64,000 nt of DNA. Origin: Perkinsus olseni (Eukaryota; Perkinsozoa; Perkinsida; Perkinsidae). Made by a program: the position numbers and the translations under genes. This document shows positions 45,401 to 56,245 of the stretch, one piece after another; position 1 is the first letter of the stretch, and every line of letters starts with the position of its first letter. Location: NCBI GenBank assembly GCA_013115135.1, contig JABANP010000047.1:1-64000 (forward strand), written 5' to 3'. Under the pieces are notes generated by a model. That model searched no databases, had not been told where the DNA came from, and saw only the letters and a list, made by a program, of their open reading frames with translations.

Positions 45401-48400
45401 GCATGGTGTGCCACGGCGAAGAAGGATGCCATGCCGGTCATGATAAAATTGTAGCGATGATGGAAGAAGCGAGTAGTTGTTAACCAGTAAAAGAAGCAGC
45501 CGACCATTGCGGCGAAGACGAGGGGTCCCGAAATTAGTTTTGACTGGGTAAACTCGTTGATTATCCCCCAAGAGCAGAGGGGCAGGACCATGACCTTGAT
45601 ACACAACTTGCCTTGTTTAACAGCCTCGGCCTGTGAGTGTATCACATAACTTGATTCAGTGGCGGGGTTGTGGAACTTTAACGTCCTCGGATTAACATTC
45701 CTCAGTAACCGTAGGCAAGCGTCGTCCTCCGTTACCTCGTCTTCATTCAACGATGACGTGAAACGCTTCAGCGCGCTCACCGAGAGCTTTCGAGCTGTTG
45801 AATAAAGACGGTAGACACTGAGGCCTCGAGATCTCGACGGCAATATCTCGCCACTATCCCAGAGTTGGTGGTTCGATTCGTCGTTCGTGCAGCGCTTGAG
45901 GGAGTCGGACATCAGAGAGAAGTTCTCATTGAGCCTCGCAGCAATCTGTGCCAAACCTCGCTGTATCAAGTGGTGAGGAGCAGCCGCCAGCCACAGTTGA
46001 AGCTTTTGAACCGGCGTGGCCTGCTTCAACGAGCATACAATAGACCTCTCCAAAATGCTTGGGGAGGCGCAAACGCTGAGCAAGAGAATGAGAATCATAC
46101 AACTGATTGGAGTCTCCTCCCACAGTAGCTCCGGCACATTAGTTGCTTCTGACCATGGACTCCCAGCGCGGGAGTATATGAAAAGAATGGGTATAAATGC
46201 GGTAACGGATACGAAGCAGAGCAGCAGAAAAAGGCGAGACAGATGATTGGAGAAAATAACAAGTATGCCGTTCACGACAACGACCACTGAATAGTAAGCG
46301 AGCGTGCTCATGCAAGCGAAACCCATCACCCGTCCACTGGGTGCAACAGAGAAGGAGTATCTCATGCTCACCGCGACGGAGAAGTAGATGACCGTGGCGC
46401 AGAAAGCCGCCCTCAACATCCACGCGAGAAACTTCTTCGCATTGAACGAACTTGACATCCGTCCCTCAACGTATACAATAGGGCACTTATATACGACCCA
46501 ACTTGGAAGGGTTATGTCTGAAGCGCCAACAACAATGATAGGTAGAGATGTCCACAGAACGTTGAAAGACATCAGAATCCAGGACTCGTACAGGGAGGTG
46601 CCGGTGAACGCGTTGCTCAATGCGAAGAACACGTTTGGAAGTATAAGGCAGATATTCTTGAAGAAGGAATACAGTACGACGAGGGAGATGCGATTGTAGC
46701 AATCTCGACCGTGTACTAACAACAGTCGTTCTAAGTGAGAGAAAGTCGCAATAGAATAATCGGAAGCTCTCACTGCCTGCATGCCTTCGCTACCGATGAT
46801 GCCGACACCAATATCAGCCACTTTAAGCATGGCGACGTCGTTGGCTCCATCGCCTATGGCCAAGGTGGTGCAGTCACGTGTTGTTTGCAACAACTGCGTA
46901 ACGAGTGCCTTCTGTGCCGGGGAACAGCGACATGCCACAACCGTCTCGGCATACGAGAGTAGACCGGCCAGGACCCCCAAGTTTTTCCGGGCTGATGAGA
47001 AGCATGAAACTGCCGAGCCATCCAGCAGGACACATAAACGACTCGTCCTTCCCTGGGCGATCCACTCTTGGCAATCCTCCTCGAATATTCTCCGCTTGTC
47101 GAGTACGACGGCATCCATTTCTTCGCTACTCATCTTGGATTCGCACTTGAGACAGAGATCAGACACATGCGCATCCCAAGGCAGAAGCTTGGCAGCTCTA
47201 GCTATGTTCAACGCCGTCTCGCATCGATCGCCTGTGAGCATCCAGACCTTCACGCCTGCACTCAGCAATCTTCCGACCGTAGTTACGACGCCGCGCTGTA
47301 TCTTGTCCTCTACAGCTGTGGCGCCGAGCACGATCAAATTCCTCTCGAACTTCGCAACAACCCGAGCGATTCGATCAGCACGATTCGTTATCGCGTGCCT
47401 CGCCTCGTGGAGAGCTTCGACATATTCTGATGTTTCAGCCTCGTCGAGGTGACGCACAGCTAACATGAGCGTCCGATGCCCGGCTGATGCAAACTCGTGG
47501 ATGTGAGTAACAGTTGTCTCTCGAACGTCTTGGACGGGAAGCCCACTCACAGCCATCGATGAGTCCCCTTCAACACCCCGAGAACATTCCATCACCACAT
47601 CGTCTGCTCCTTTCACCAACAGCATTGACCCGTTCTGGTCGGGAATATGAGTTGTGTCTCCATTATCAGTCTCAACCACCTTCAGCATTTGGACGAGGAC
47701 GCTCATACGTTTGCGCTCACTGGTGAACTCGTTGACACCGAGAACTTTGAATGTGATCTCATGCCATTCCCGTTGTGCTTTTCGTTCCGGAGTGGAGCGT
47801 GATATCCTCAGAGTCACGTAGCTAGCGTTTCTCCCACGAGGATGTAACCCGCGCTTGCCGCCGTCTCAACCAGGGCCTCCTCATCGGGGCTGGCGCCTTC
47901 GAAACGGACTCCAATCGGAGACATGTTAGTTGCCTCCGGAATGACGGTGTTACATATCGCGCACGTGAGCATGAACGCATGTGCGAAGGCCTCCTCAGGC
48001 TTTGTGATTGCGGGTACTCCCGAGAAGGTCGAGCAAAGCTTCATCGTAAAGTAGCTCTTTTCCGTGATGGGGAACGTCTCACTGCTTCCTAATGATCGAA
48101 GGATGGTGGACCTGGGGCTCTCTCTTCTACACCACTGGTTATCATCCCCATATCGTACACCACCGATACTGCACATTCGGAAGAGCATGCGATTCTCCGT
48201 CAAGGTCCCGGTCTTGTCCGCGAGAACATAATCAACCCGACCGAGATCATCATTTAGGTTTGAGGCGCTCACGATGACCGACTGTTTTCCGTCCTTCAAG
48301 TGAACGTCGCGCTGAATGAGATACGCCTAAACGGGAAGCGGCTCTTATCATGTCTCTTAGTGCGTTCTGCGGCATCATCGCGTAACAGAATGAGCGAGAG

Positions 48401-51400
48401 TCAGAAAGCAAAGACTCCGAACTGACCTGTATTGATCTGACGAGGTCAACCGTAACGTAAAGCGATATCGGGATCATGTTGTTGAAGAGAAGAAGAAATG
48501 TTAGGAATTGGTGTCCCTACAGTGAGTACAGGATACGCAACAGGCTGTGAATGGTACGCGAGCTCACCCAAGTTACAGCGTCAGCGCGTAGCCCGACAAA
48601 CAGCTCGAAGTTGGTTCTCGATTCGGACGTTCGAGTGAAGGCGATCGTGAGTCCGAAGGCAAATGCCATCATAAGCCCAAGGACGAGGCCGAGATATCTG
48701 AAGTTGCATGGGAGGTAAAAATGCTAGTTGGCGATCTCCCGCCGGACGACAACGAACCGCCGCAGATACAGAGGATTTACTCTTAAAAACACCTCCTCAG
48801 AATATCGTGCCGAACCGATACGATGGGACCCTGCCAATTATCAGAGCCATGTGCTGAGTCTCCACCATGGAAGAGCGCATCCATCAGTCTGCTATGGGAT
48901 GGGTGCAATAGGTTGGGCTCGGAGTTGGAGCGCCGGCCCTCCAAGCAAACAAACTGGTTCGCTCAGGTCGGCCATCGACCGCGGCCGTCGACAGCCTAGG
49001 GCAGCCTCGCGGGCCCGCGGCGACCGAGGCCGTCGCCATACGTATGACTGCGAACGATGCAGAGTTACACTGTAACTTCCAGGAAGAACCATAGTACGGC
49101 ATTGGTCTCTTCCACGAGGTGCCACGCGAATATCGCCTATCCTATGCACAGACGTAAAGCGCTCGACTTCCAGATCCTGCGGATTTTACAAGCCTTATCA
49201 CGCGAGATTCTTAGTAAGTAGGACTTACTAGGTGTTCGAGACGATGGGGCAAAGCTCGCGGGATGTGTGCATCGTGAATCGCCCTGTGCGCGATCTCCTT
49301 TCGCTCATTGGAAAGCTTTGAGGAAACAAGCTTGTCGAGAATCTCGATCCGAGATATGTTGAATACCACCAAGTTACCACGTCTCCGGTTCGAAGCCCAC
49401 GGATGTCATTTTTCTGACAAAACCGTGCGACTTGTGACAGTGAAAACTGGCTTGTGCGTCGCACAATTACCATGAAATCTTGTGTTTGCGCCAGAAATTC
49501 AGAAGCTCTGACTCAAAGATGTCGAGTCGTGAGACCTATCTGATCCTGTATCATACAGATCACACGATGAATCAGTGAGATCTGGCTGTGTCATGCGTTC
49601 CACGAGGTCTATCGCTATTGATAGTTGTGAAAATCCCAATTCTACTGGGGGCTAAGCTTGCGGGGCAGTACGCGCTGATTTGAGGGCAGAGTGCGATCCG
49701 GTTCTTGATGACAGGGGGCAGGGTGCAGATTTCTCCCAAAACGGCCTTAGCCAACACACGTACTCCATATCACAAGTTGTAATTTGGAGTAGGTTCCCTA
49801 TGCCGATCGACTGAGAGTGAGGATTGTAGCGGACGATCATAATCTCCTATGATGACATGAGCCTCCGAATGTGGAAAATTTGAGCCACGGGTAGCCTTCA
49901 TCCAAGGCTAATACATCTAACCTGATTTCTGGACTACTTCAGTCAACCAGCTTCGGCAGAAATTTCATATTTTTTCCAGAAAAAGTGCTTCCTGGACTTT
50001 TCGACCGCCGGGACCCGGCGGCCGGGCTTCCTGAGCCGTTTGATATTGCAAAATAATTCCGCGAAAATCGGGAAAACTGTATTTGTTGTGAATTGGAAAA
50101 TATTGGTTATTCCTCCTTGTGTTGAACCCGGAAGTTCGGCACTGAATTTATCCCTATGTCTCAGCACGGCACGCACGCACAAGGCGCAAATGCCTTTTGT
50201 TTCAGTATATGCTCCGCTTGGTACACTCGGTCCGCAGTTAGCGCAATGATCCATCAGAGGTTTATCAGTCGGAGCATCAGTCACAGCTTCACACTATCTA
50301 GACCAAGCTCAGCTTCTAATATTCGGAGAGGCAGAGCCCACCTATTTATCTGTAGCTCCACTTTGGACCTCTTGATTGGTGCATGTGATGTCATGTTCAT
50401 GGCCAACTTGGTATCTTGCCCAACATACACAGCGACCCCGCAGCACCACTTCGTGTTGCGAATCGACGACCCTCTAAGGACCTGAGTATCGATCAGCAAC
50501 TTAATGGAATGATCTTCGAAAAGCTGATACTCGGAATGGATGCTGCGGCTCACCATATTCTTGGCGTCTGCAGGCTCTCTGAGTCCACCGTTGAGCCGAA
50601 AGAGGCCGTTGAACTCATTAATGCGTCCATTGGGAGCATCGCATGTCATCGATCCGACGCACTCGGACACCAACGGAAGGGTACGGAACATCCGCCTGAG
50701 TGCAACCGTGATAATCATTGTTGGCGCCTTCTAGCGAAACCCTCTCTTGCCATGCTACCGCGACGGACGACCTTAAGAGAGGAGGTCGGTAGGTCTACAA
50801 ACTACAGTACAATTTCCTCCGCGGTACCGTGCCTCAGGAAGAGCCTGCTTCACTTTCAGGGTCGACTCTCCATCGAGTTGACTTGTTTCAACATAGACCA
50901 GCCCATCGGCGTCGCTAGAGGCCACTACCAACATATCAACCTGAGAGGCGCAGACGAAGTGTCTCCGTGTATAGTGCGTCTCTCAGACTGAGACTCTCAA
51001 TCCTGCTCAACACAGAACGACCACTGAAACGCACCGGCACTTCTTCCCCCTTGCTCAGATAGATGAGTGAACCGGCCGTAATGTTCTCCCAAGGGATTAG
51101 CTCCAAACCTGTCATATACGTCACTCGAGAACTTCAACGACAGGGAGTTGGTCACCGCCAATATTTTGGTAGTCGTCGAGAGCAGTCTTCGCTTTGACCA
51201 CCACTCGGCAAAGACGCTTATTGACCTGTTGAACCGAAATTCACATCATTCGTGCACTATCGTAGAACCGAACACCTTGTTGTCATTCGCGTAGCGTCTG
51301 TAATCCTCTATTGCATCCTTGGCCATCGTCACGCTCAGAACGAATACCAACGGCGCAATAGTCGCCCACTTCGACGTCGGACTCAAATCGAATGGAAGCA

Positions 51401-52774
51401 TCTGGCAAATACCTGAAAAGAGCCGCCGGCGCTCACCGGGTTGAGTTCACAGTAGGGTAGTAGATGGGAAAATCAGAAGCGATATATTAAGAGGACCTCT
51501 CACGTATACATATATTGAACACAATATAGCCGCACCCACAATAATGAAGACTGAAGCCATGATGTCATCGGAATCACAGGGATAATGGCGGTAGGCGAGA
51601 CAGCAATACAGTATCAACTCGACAACTCTTGTTGCTTTCAGAGTCCTCTCAATGCGAAAAACATAGTCGGACGCGACTCGCGTGACGCGAGTCCTCGCTG
51701 CATTCACAAAGGATGGTAACTTACCAATGTCGAGATCAACCGGTTGGACCACCAAGCGCAACGAATACTAAGAGATGCTCTACCGATTATTCCGCGACGT
51801 CCCCTCTCACCAACAAGCAGGAACCATAAGTTCGCGATACGATGGAACTGCTCCCATAGGTTCAGCGGGATGAACGTCAATAGACGGTACTTGGTAGAGG
51901 GGACCTGGCGGGCAGGGAGTCGTCGAGATTCACGCGATAAAGCGAGCTAATCCGTTATCTGTAGATTGACTCGAAGCAGGGTTGCTCAGAGCCAACAGGG
52001 CCATTTGAATATCCGAACACGTGAGACTTTCTTCAGGCCCAACCAAGCTTATTTGACTCACCCGATTGTGGAACTGGGTTTTATGGTGAGCAGAGATCAA
52101 AGCACACAAACTCAACCTGTAGGCAAGAGCAATCCGGCCTGGAAAATACAGCTGTCTACACTACTCATCCGCCGCTGTAACATCGGGGTCACTCGCCACG
52201 AGCTCGGCCAAGGCTCGGTTGTTGCGGACGTGGAAGTCGGCAGGTGCGTCGGAGATGTATGGCCCGAAGAGCAGCTCTATAGTCTCCGCTCCAGCCGAGG
52301 TGCCAAAACTTGCATCGTAAGGATTGTCTTGACTCAAGAACACCGAGGGCAAATCGTCCTCGCCGAATTCGAAAGGGCTAATCGCCGAGCTCGATGAGCT
52401 CCTGCAAACAACACTTCACGATCATCACCACCGTCACGATCGTCCGCCGAACGTTGAGTATTCGCTGCCCTCACCTTCCTCTCAACATGTTTGGTATCAC
52501 ATCTCGAGCGAACGTCCGAGCTCTGGCAAAGCCGGTGGCAGATCGAGCCAGCAAATCGCGAGCGAAGCCACCTACACTCGACAACAGCTCACCACCGGCC
52601 TACCAGAGAGACGCCACCTGGCGGGGCGAGAATCTCTACGGTAGCATTTAGCCGGTTCTCAACGGATTCGACTGGTTCGGACGACGAACGAAAGCTTCGA
52701 TCAATTCGGAGGATGTGTGATGGTATGGGCTCATCTCCCTCCACTGGTGTAGGCTCAGCCGATGAATTTGTCAT
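40598..52774 (-). CDS. alveolate-type guanylyl cyclase fused to an N-terminal P4-ATPase
   Basis: Makes cGMP; the ATPase half resembles lipid flippases. The exon model, high to low, is 52774-52593, 52401-52165, 52116-52062, 51904-51811, 51412-51276, 51225-51156, 51108-51035, 50940-50806, 50730-50342, 48697-48568, 48516-48427, 48326-43420, 43358-43137, 42478-42326, 42273-42088, 41844-41785, 41174-41036, 40980-40872 and 40706-40598. Introns are GT-AG and phases match everywhere, except that the twelfth exon is one base short of frame near 47817. With that base the sum is 2,493 codons. Domain order: acidic N-terminus, P4-ATPase, multi-pass region, cyclase C1, second membrane region, cyclase C2. 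The start is the first ATG after an upstream in-frame stop and aligns with an ATG in the duplicate. The donor of exon 8 and the exon 12/13 junction are less sure. cGMP from such enzymes drives protein kinase G signalling in apicomplexans; a similar role here is inference. Confidence 0.85.
44280..45050 (-). other. cyclase domain C1 (substrate-binding half)
   Basis: Starts after the signalling helix ([13 protein letters not shown]). [11 protein letters not shown] holds the first metal Asp. In [13 protein letters not shown] the second metal Asp is Glu, while the Glu of LETV matches the guanine-selecting residue of guanylyl cyclases. [16 protein letters not shown] is conserved. [16 protein letters not shown] carries the Cys typical of guanine specificity and the transition-state Asn and Arg. 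The domain therefore supplies base recognition and Asn/Arg but has a compromised metal site. Confidence 0.8.
46080..52116 (-). other. P4-ATPase domain of the guanylyl cyclase gene
   Basis: Motifs appear in family order. [20 protein letters not shown] precedes the first helix. [20 protein letters not shown] marks the second, and [11 protein letters not shown] carries the actuator DGES loop. [13 protein letters not shown] and [11 protein letters not shown] follow. [10 protein letters not shown] contains the P4 signature [17 protein letters not shown] holds the phosphorylated Asp. [14 protein letters not shown], the KGADDVVM nucleotide-binding motif, [14 protein letters not shown] and [11 protein letters not shown] complete the core, and a run of C-terminal helices ends near 46080. 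All core catalytic motifs I can check are intact, so the pump half may be active. Confidence 0.85.
48698..50341 (-). other. unusually long intron of the cyclase gene
   Basis: This 1,644-nt interval separates the exon ending [11 protein letters not shown] from the exon starting [14 protein letters not shown]. The donor (GTGGGC) and acceptor (CTTCAG) match in phase. Most other introns in the gene are 35-400 nt. I see no gene or RNA inside it. A B-box-like GGTTCGAAGCC at about 49387 has no matching tRNA structure. Confidence 0.6.
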
Positions 52775-53330
52775 CACACAGAAGACCTCTTCCTCGTCTG
52801 AACTGCAAGAGTCGTTTAAGCGGCCGCGCCTTCGATCAGGCAGCAACGACTAAAAACCCTCAAGATGGTGGTTGAACGCATCTTCAAGCGCAGGCCATTT
52901 GCCCTTAACACTCACAACCCAACAATTATGTATTGAGCATCACGATTTCCGTGCAAAGCTGACACCCTCATCCGCTCCCAGCAGCCAGCTTCTTCACTCG
53001 CCCACTGTGCGCAGGTGTCGATGTGTGAGGCATCGACTGAGCCACAGCTCCTATGAGCCCCTTCATGCCGCTACGTGCTGGTCTATCATTCCTAACAACC
53101 TATCGCTTGATGCTGCTTGATTGGACCCGTTAGCGAATGAAAAACCACCAATTCTATTTTCCATTACTATAAACACAACATTTTCTATCACCTCTAGCCA
53201 CCATCAGCTCCTACTCCACTTGTTAAAATACAAGCGAGCTGGCTCTGAAGCTGCCGTTGCATAGGCATTGTAGTAATGGTAACTCATCACCGTGGTGGTA
53301 GTAGTAGGCAACAACCCGGAGCAACACAAT
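52775..53330. other. spacer upstream of the cyclase gene
   Basis: Contains the 5' side of the cyclase gene and the 3' side of the eL28 gene, both on the minus strand. A 5' untranslated exon of the cyclase could lie here. No coding sequence recognised. Confidence 0.4.
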
Positions 53331-53817
53331 TTAAGCCCTGAAGCTCTTCTTGATGGCGCTGTACTTCTTGTTGGCAAGAGGGATAAGGTCAGGGCGGGTA
53401 AGAGCCAACTGAGCCTTGATGCTCTTCTGGGCCTTCTTGGCGTCTGAAATGAAAACACAGGTGGAGTATGGCACAGCTCATGCATGCGGGCTATTACTCT
53501 TGGAGACACCAGTGGCAGTATAGCGGTGGGTGGGCTTCTTGGTCTTCTTGCCGGTAGTGAGGACGATAGTCTGCTTGTTGCCAGTAGTCTGGATGTCCAA
53601 GCCACCAACACGGACGTTGGCGATACCGGAGTAGCTGAAAAAAGAATGTAATAAATAAAGTTCTCTTTGGTATAATCCCATTCCATTATTACCCAGCACG
53701 GTTGAGGTTGGTCATGTTGCCGGGCTCAGTGGTGAAAGCGGCGGTGTTGGCACGCTTCTGGATGAAGCAGTTGTTGTTGCGGACGCACTGCCAGATGAGC
53801 TGTTGAGAGGCCACCAT
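53331..53817 (-). CDS. RPL28: 60S ribosomal protein eL28
   Basis: Complete three-exon gene: 53817-53693, 53634-53498 and 53443-53331, with introns of 58 and 54 nt, phases consistent, 124 residues. The N-terminus MVASQQLIWQCVRNNNCFIQ and KRANTAAFTTEPGNMTNLN match the eukaryote-specific large-subunit protein eL28, which has the same WxxVRNxxxFxxKR pattern. The middle has YSGIANVRVGGLDIQ and the C-terminus is basic and helical (RPDLIPLANKKYSAIKK). Family length is about 125-140, so this is full size. It acts in cytosolic ribosomes. ATG at 53817 is the first Met consistent with the family. A spacer of about 690 bp separates it from the divergent plus-strand gene. Confidence 0.9.
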
Positions 53818-54508
53818 TATACTGCTTGTCGCGGTGATTAACACTACTACTGAGTACGACACCACGTAATGCAAATACCATCACTTCCATCTGCACAGAA
53901 AGCGCGGCAAGCATGAAGTACCATTTCAATGCGAAAGTAGCCTCCGATGACGAAACAACGAACAGAAAATTCCCACACCCGATAAGTCACTGATGCCGGG
54001 CGACTCTACCGGCAATCTTTGTCGCTTACCACGGCGAACTTCACACGTCCCTGCCCAGCTCCGAGGTCGAAAAGGCGGATTTTCGGCAAATTCGCGGGAG
54101 CTACTACCTAATCGATCATCTGGGCGAGCGAGAATGCACCTCCTGCGCATGATCGCGGCCTTTGGGTGCATCGTAACGGAAGACTTCACCGCCTGTTACT
54201 ATCTACTGGGAAGCTCACTTATGCTTGAACTACACCCCAGAGCATGGCTCTCATGTCAAATGGTGCTCACCGGTTGTCTCATAATGTTATTACGTGTCAA
54301 CGACACACTTTTCGTGGATCGAGACTTAACCGGACAGTTATTCAGCGTGTGGATTAACCGTGTACGTCCGTTCAGTACTCGATGGAGGGTTCGGTTAGAC
54401 GCACTAGACAGCTCAGCCGACTTAGCTTTCGTGCGTCAGGTTGGTGTTATGATGGACGATTGCGATTTACCATCAGGTTTTGTGTCTGTGCCCATATGAG
54501 CCACGAGA
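53818..54508. promoter_or_regulatory. divergent intergenic region between eL28 and the UBC-like gene
   Basis: This interval should hold both promoters. It includes a plus-strand open frame from 53993 that does not resemble a known protein and has a hydrophobic stretch. I do not call it a gene. No TATA-type signal is distinctive. Confidence 0.35.
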
Positions 54509-55967
54509 ATGTTCAACCGCAAGTCATCGCAGAGCTTCTACGTCAACTCCATCGGCAGCATCCCGCGAGCTTGCTCAACTCTTGCGGTCCATCGCGGCTC
54601 CATCAAGACGCTTCGGAAGGCCAGTCGGGTGAGAATTAGACCGGTCGAGTTTACGATTCGCGTTCAGTGATCCTTCGCAATGCTTGCTGTGTTTCATGTT
54701 TCAGGTTCAGCAATTCCCAACTGGTTGAAGGAGCGTCGAGTAACTCTGCCCAACGCCTTGGACCCGACCGAGATCCATGCTGTCGTTCGCGGGCCGGAGC
54801 TGTCGCCATATGCTCGTGGTTTCTTCACTGTCAAGTAACCTCAATGGTCTACTCCTAACGAAGTTCCTCTCTGCAGACTCTTCATTGAAGCGGAGTTCCC
54901 AAGATTACCTCCCCGGGTCGTCTTCAGCACAAGAGTGTTTCATCCAAATGTGTGTGAAGTTACTGGAGATGTGAGCTCTCACAGCTCGGTGATCACTTGG
55001 TACGACGCTGTGTTGTCCCGCCAGGTTTGTAAGATAGCGTTGCGCCGAATGTGGTGCTCGGAAGACTGGGATCTTGAGGGATTCCTGAACGGTCTTGTCG
55101 ACTTGATGGAGCGGCCATTCTTAGACAAACCCCTCAACATGACCGCTGTAATTGGATCCAGTTCTTCTCCTACAATCGTGACTGCGTCCTGTTTTTAGGC
55201 CCGACTATTTTCTGCTGAGAGAGATGGCTTCGATCGTCGTGCCCGCTTGTGTACTGTGTTGCATGCTTTGCCTCGTTCGCTCACACCGGTCAAGCGCCGC
55301 CGGACCTCTTCCAGCACTACTAGTGACTACTGCGGCTTTGCTGACTTGGACCCGTTAGTTGGCAATGCTTGCTACGAGGTGAGTATAGATTTGGAAGGTT
55401 TAGTGGTATGTCTTGATGTTTATCAGGACGTTGCAGACGGTTTGGTTCCGATGGCTCCCCTCGCGCATGTGGGATTGTCTCTCGACCCCATCGAAGCGAC
55501 CGAGGTGCTTTCGTGCTCGAACTCGGATAGTCCTTCCACTCCCTGCGCCATGAGCGTGGACGGTGAATCTGAACCGGCCGAAGCTCCACGTCGAAGAGTT
55601 CCGTTGGAGATCGTAGTTGATGACGACTATGGCAGTAGTAGCAGCAGCGATGATAGCGAAGATGGCCGAGATATTGTTGTTGACGGGATGGCAACTCCGC
55701 AGAGGGGATGTGGGCGGTGTTCTCCATCCGCCGAGCCTCGCAGCACGGGAAAGCTCGCCAACACTCCAAAGGGAGGGCTGTTCGAGCATGGTAGGTTATT
55801 CTCAGGCTAGCTGTGAGCGAAGGCATTGGTGTGTTTTCCCAGACTCGTCGCCTCTCCTGGGGTCTGCACGCGTGCGCAGTACTCGCCACTGCACGACCCC
55901 TCGTAGTCCATTCCTTGGTACGCCGGTTCGAGCGAAAAAAGATATCAGTTCTCTGCGGAGGCTGTAG
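54509..55967 (+). CDS. ubiquitin-conjugating-like (UEV-type) protein lacking the catalytic cysteine
   Basis: Exons from ATG at 54509 encode a short basic leader (FNRKSSQSFYVNSIGSIPRA), then a UBC fold: LPNALDPTEIHAVVRGPELS and PYARGFFTVK, an intron at about 54835-54880, then LFIEAEFPRLPPRVVFSTRV and FHPNVCEVTGDVSSHSSVIT. Later exons hold GFLNGLVDLMERPFLDKPLN, the usual helix after the active site, and ARLFSAERDGFDRRARL. The expected active-site Cys a few residues after HPNV-x-G is not there (GDVSSHS). The protein probably binds rather than transfers ubiquitin, like UEV or AKTIP proteins. The C-terminus (about 55430-55967) is acidic and Ser-rich (DDDYGSSSSSDDSEDGRD) and ends basic (KKDISSLRRL, TAG at 55965). 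The last intron, from GTAGGT at about 55790, fits in phase. Confidence 0.65.
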
Positions 55968-56245
55968 TTCCTTGTGACGACAACCTCGTAGCATTATATT
56001 CGTCAAACTGAGTCCCCAACAGCTCATTTGGGCCATGACGTTGTAGATTTCTCCTGAGGCTGTATAATTGGCTTAGCTCTGCTGCTAGCCGTCAGTTCAC
56101 TACCATCGAGAATGTGACACCATCAGTGTGAGCATGCTCGGGTTGAGTAGTGCATGATCATGAAACTAATGGTATCTTGTGTTGTTAATTAGTAATGCAC
56201 GCGACTGTGTTCGGGATAGGAATTTCGATAACTTCTTTTTAATCG
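55968..56245. other. spacer between two plus-strand genes
   Basis: No feature recognised. It should hold the 3' end of the UBC-like gene and the promoter of the next gene. Confidence 0.4.

Noticed and set aside
46781..47452. 223-codon plus-strand open frame inside the cyclase locus
   Set aside because: It is antisense to the conserved P-domain of the P4-ATPase; its composition mirrors that domain.
49320..49420. Possible tRNA with B-box GGTTCGAAGCC
   Set aside because: No paired acceptor, D or anticodon arms could be found around it.
53204..53686. 160-codon minus-strand frame overlapping eL28
   Set aside because: It is another frame read across eL28 exons 2-3 and their intron; the eL28 model fits family sequence and splice sites.
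55320..56036. 238-codon minus-strand open frame
   Set aside because: It is antisense to the acidic Ser-rich tail of the UBC-like gene, whose exon joins are phase-consistent.
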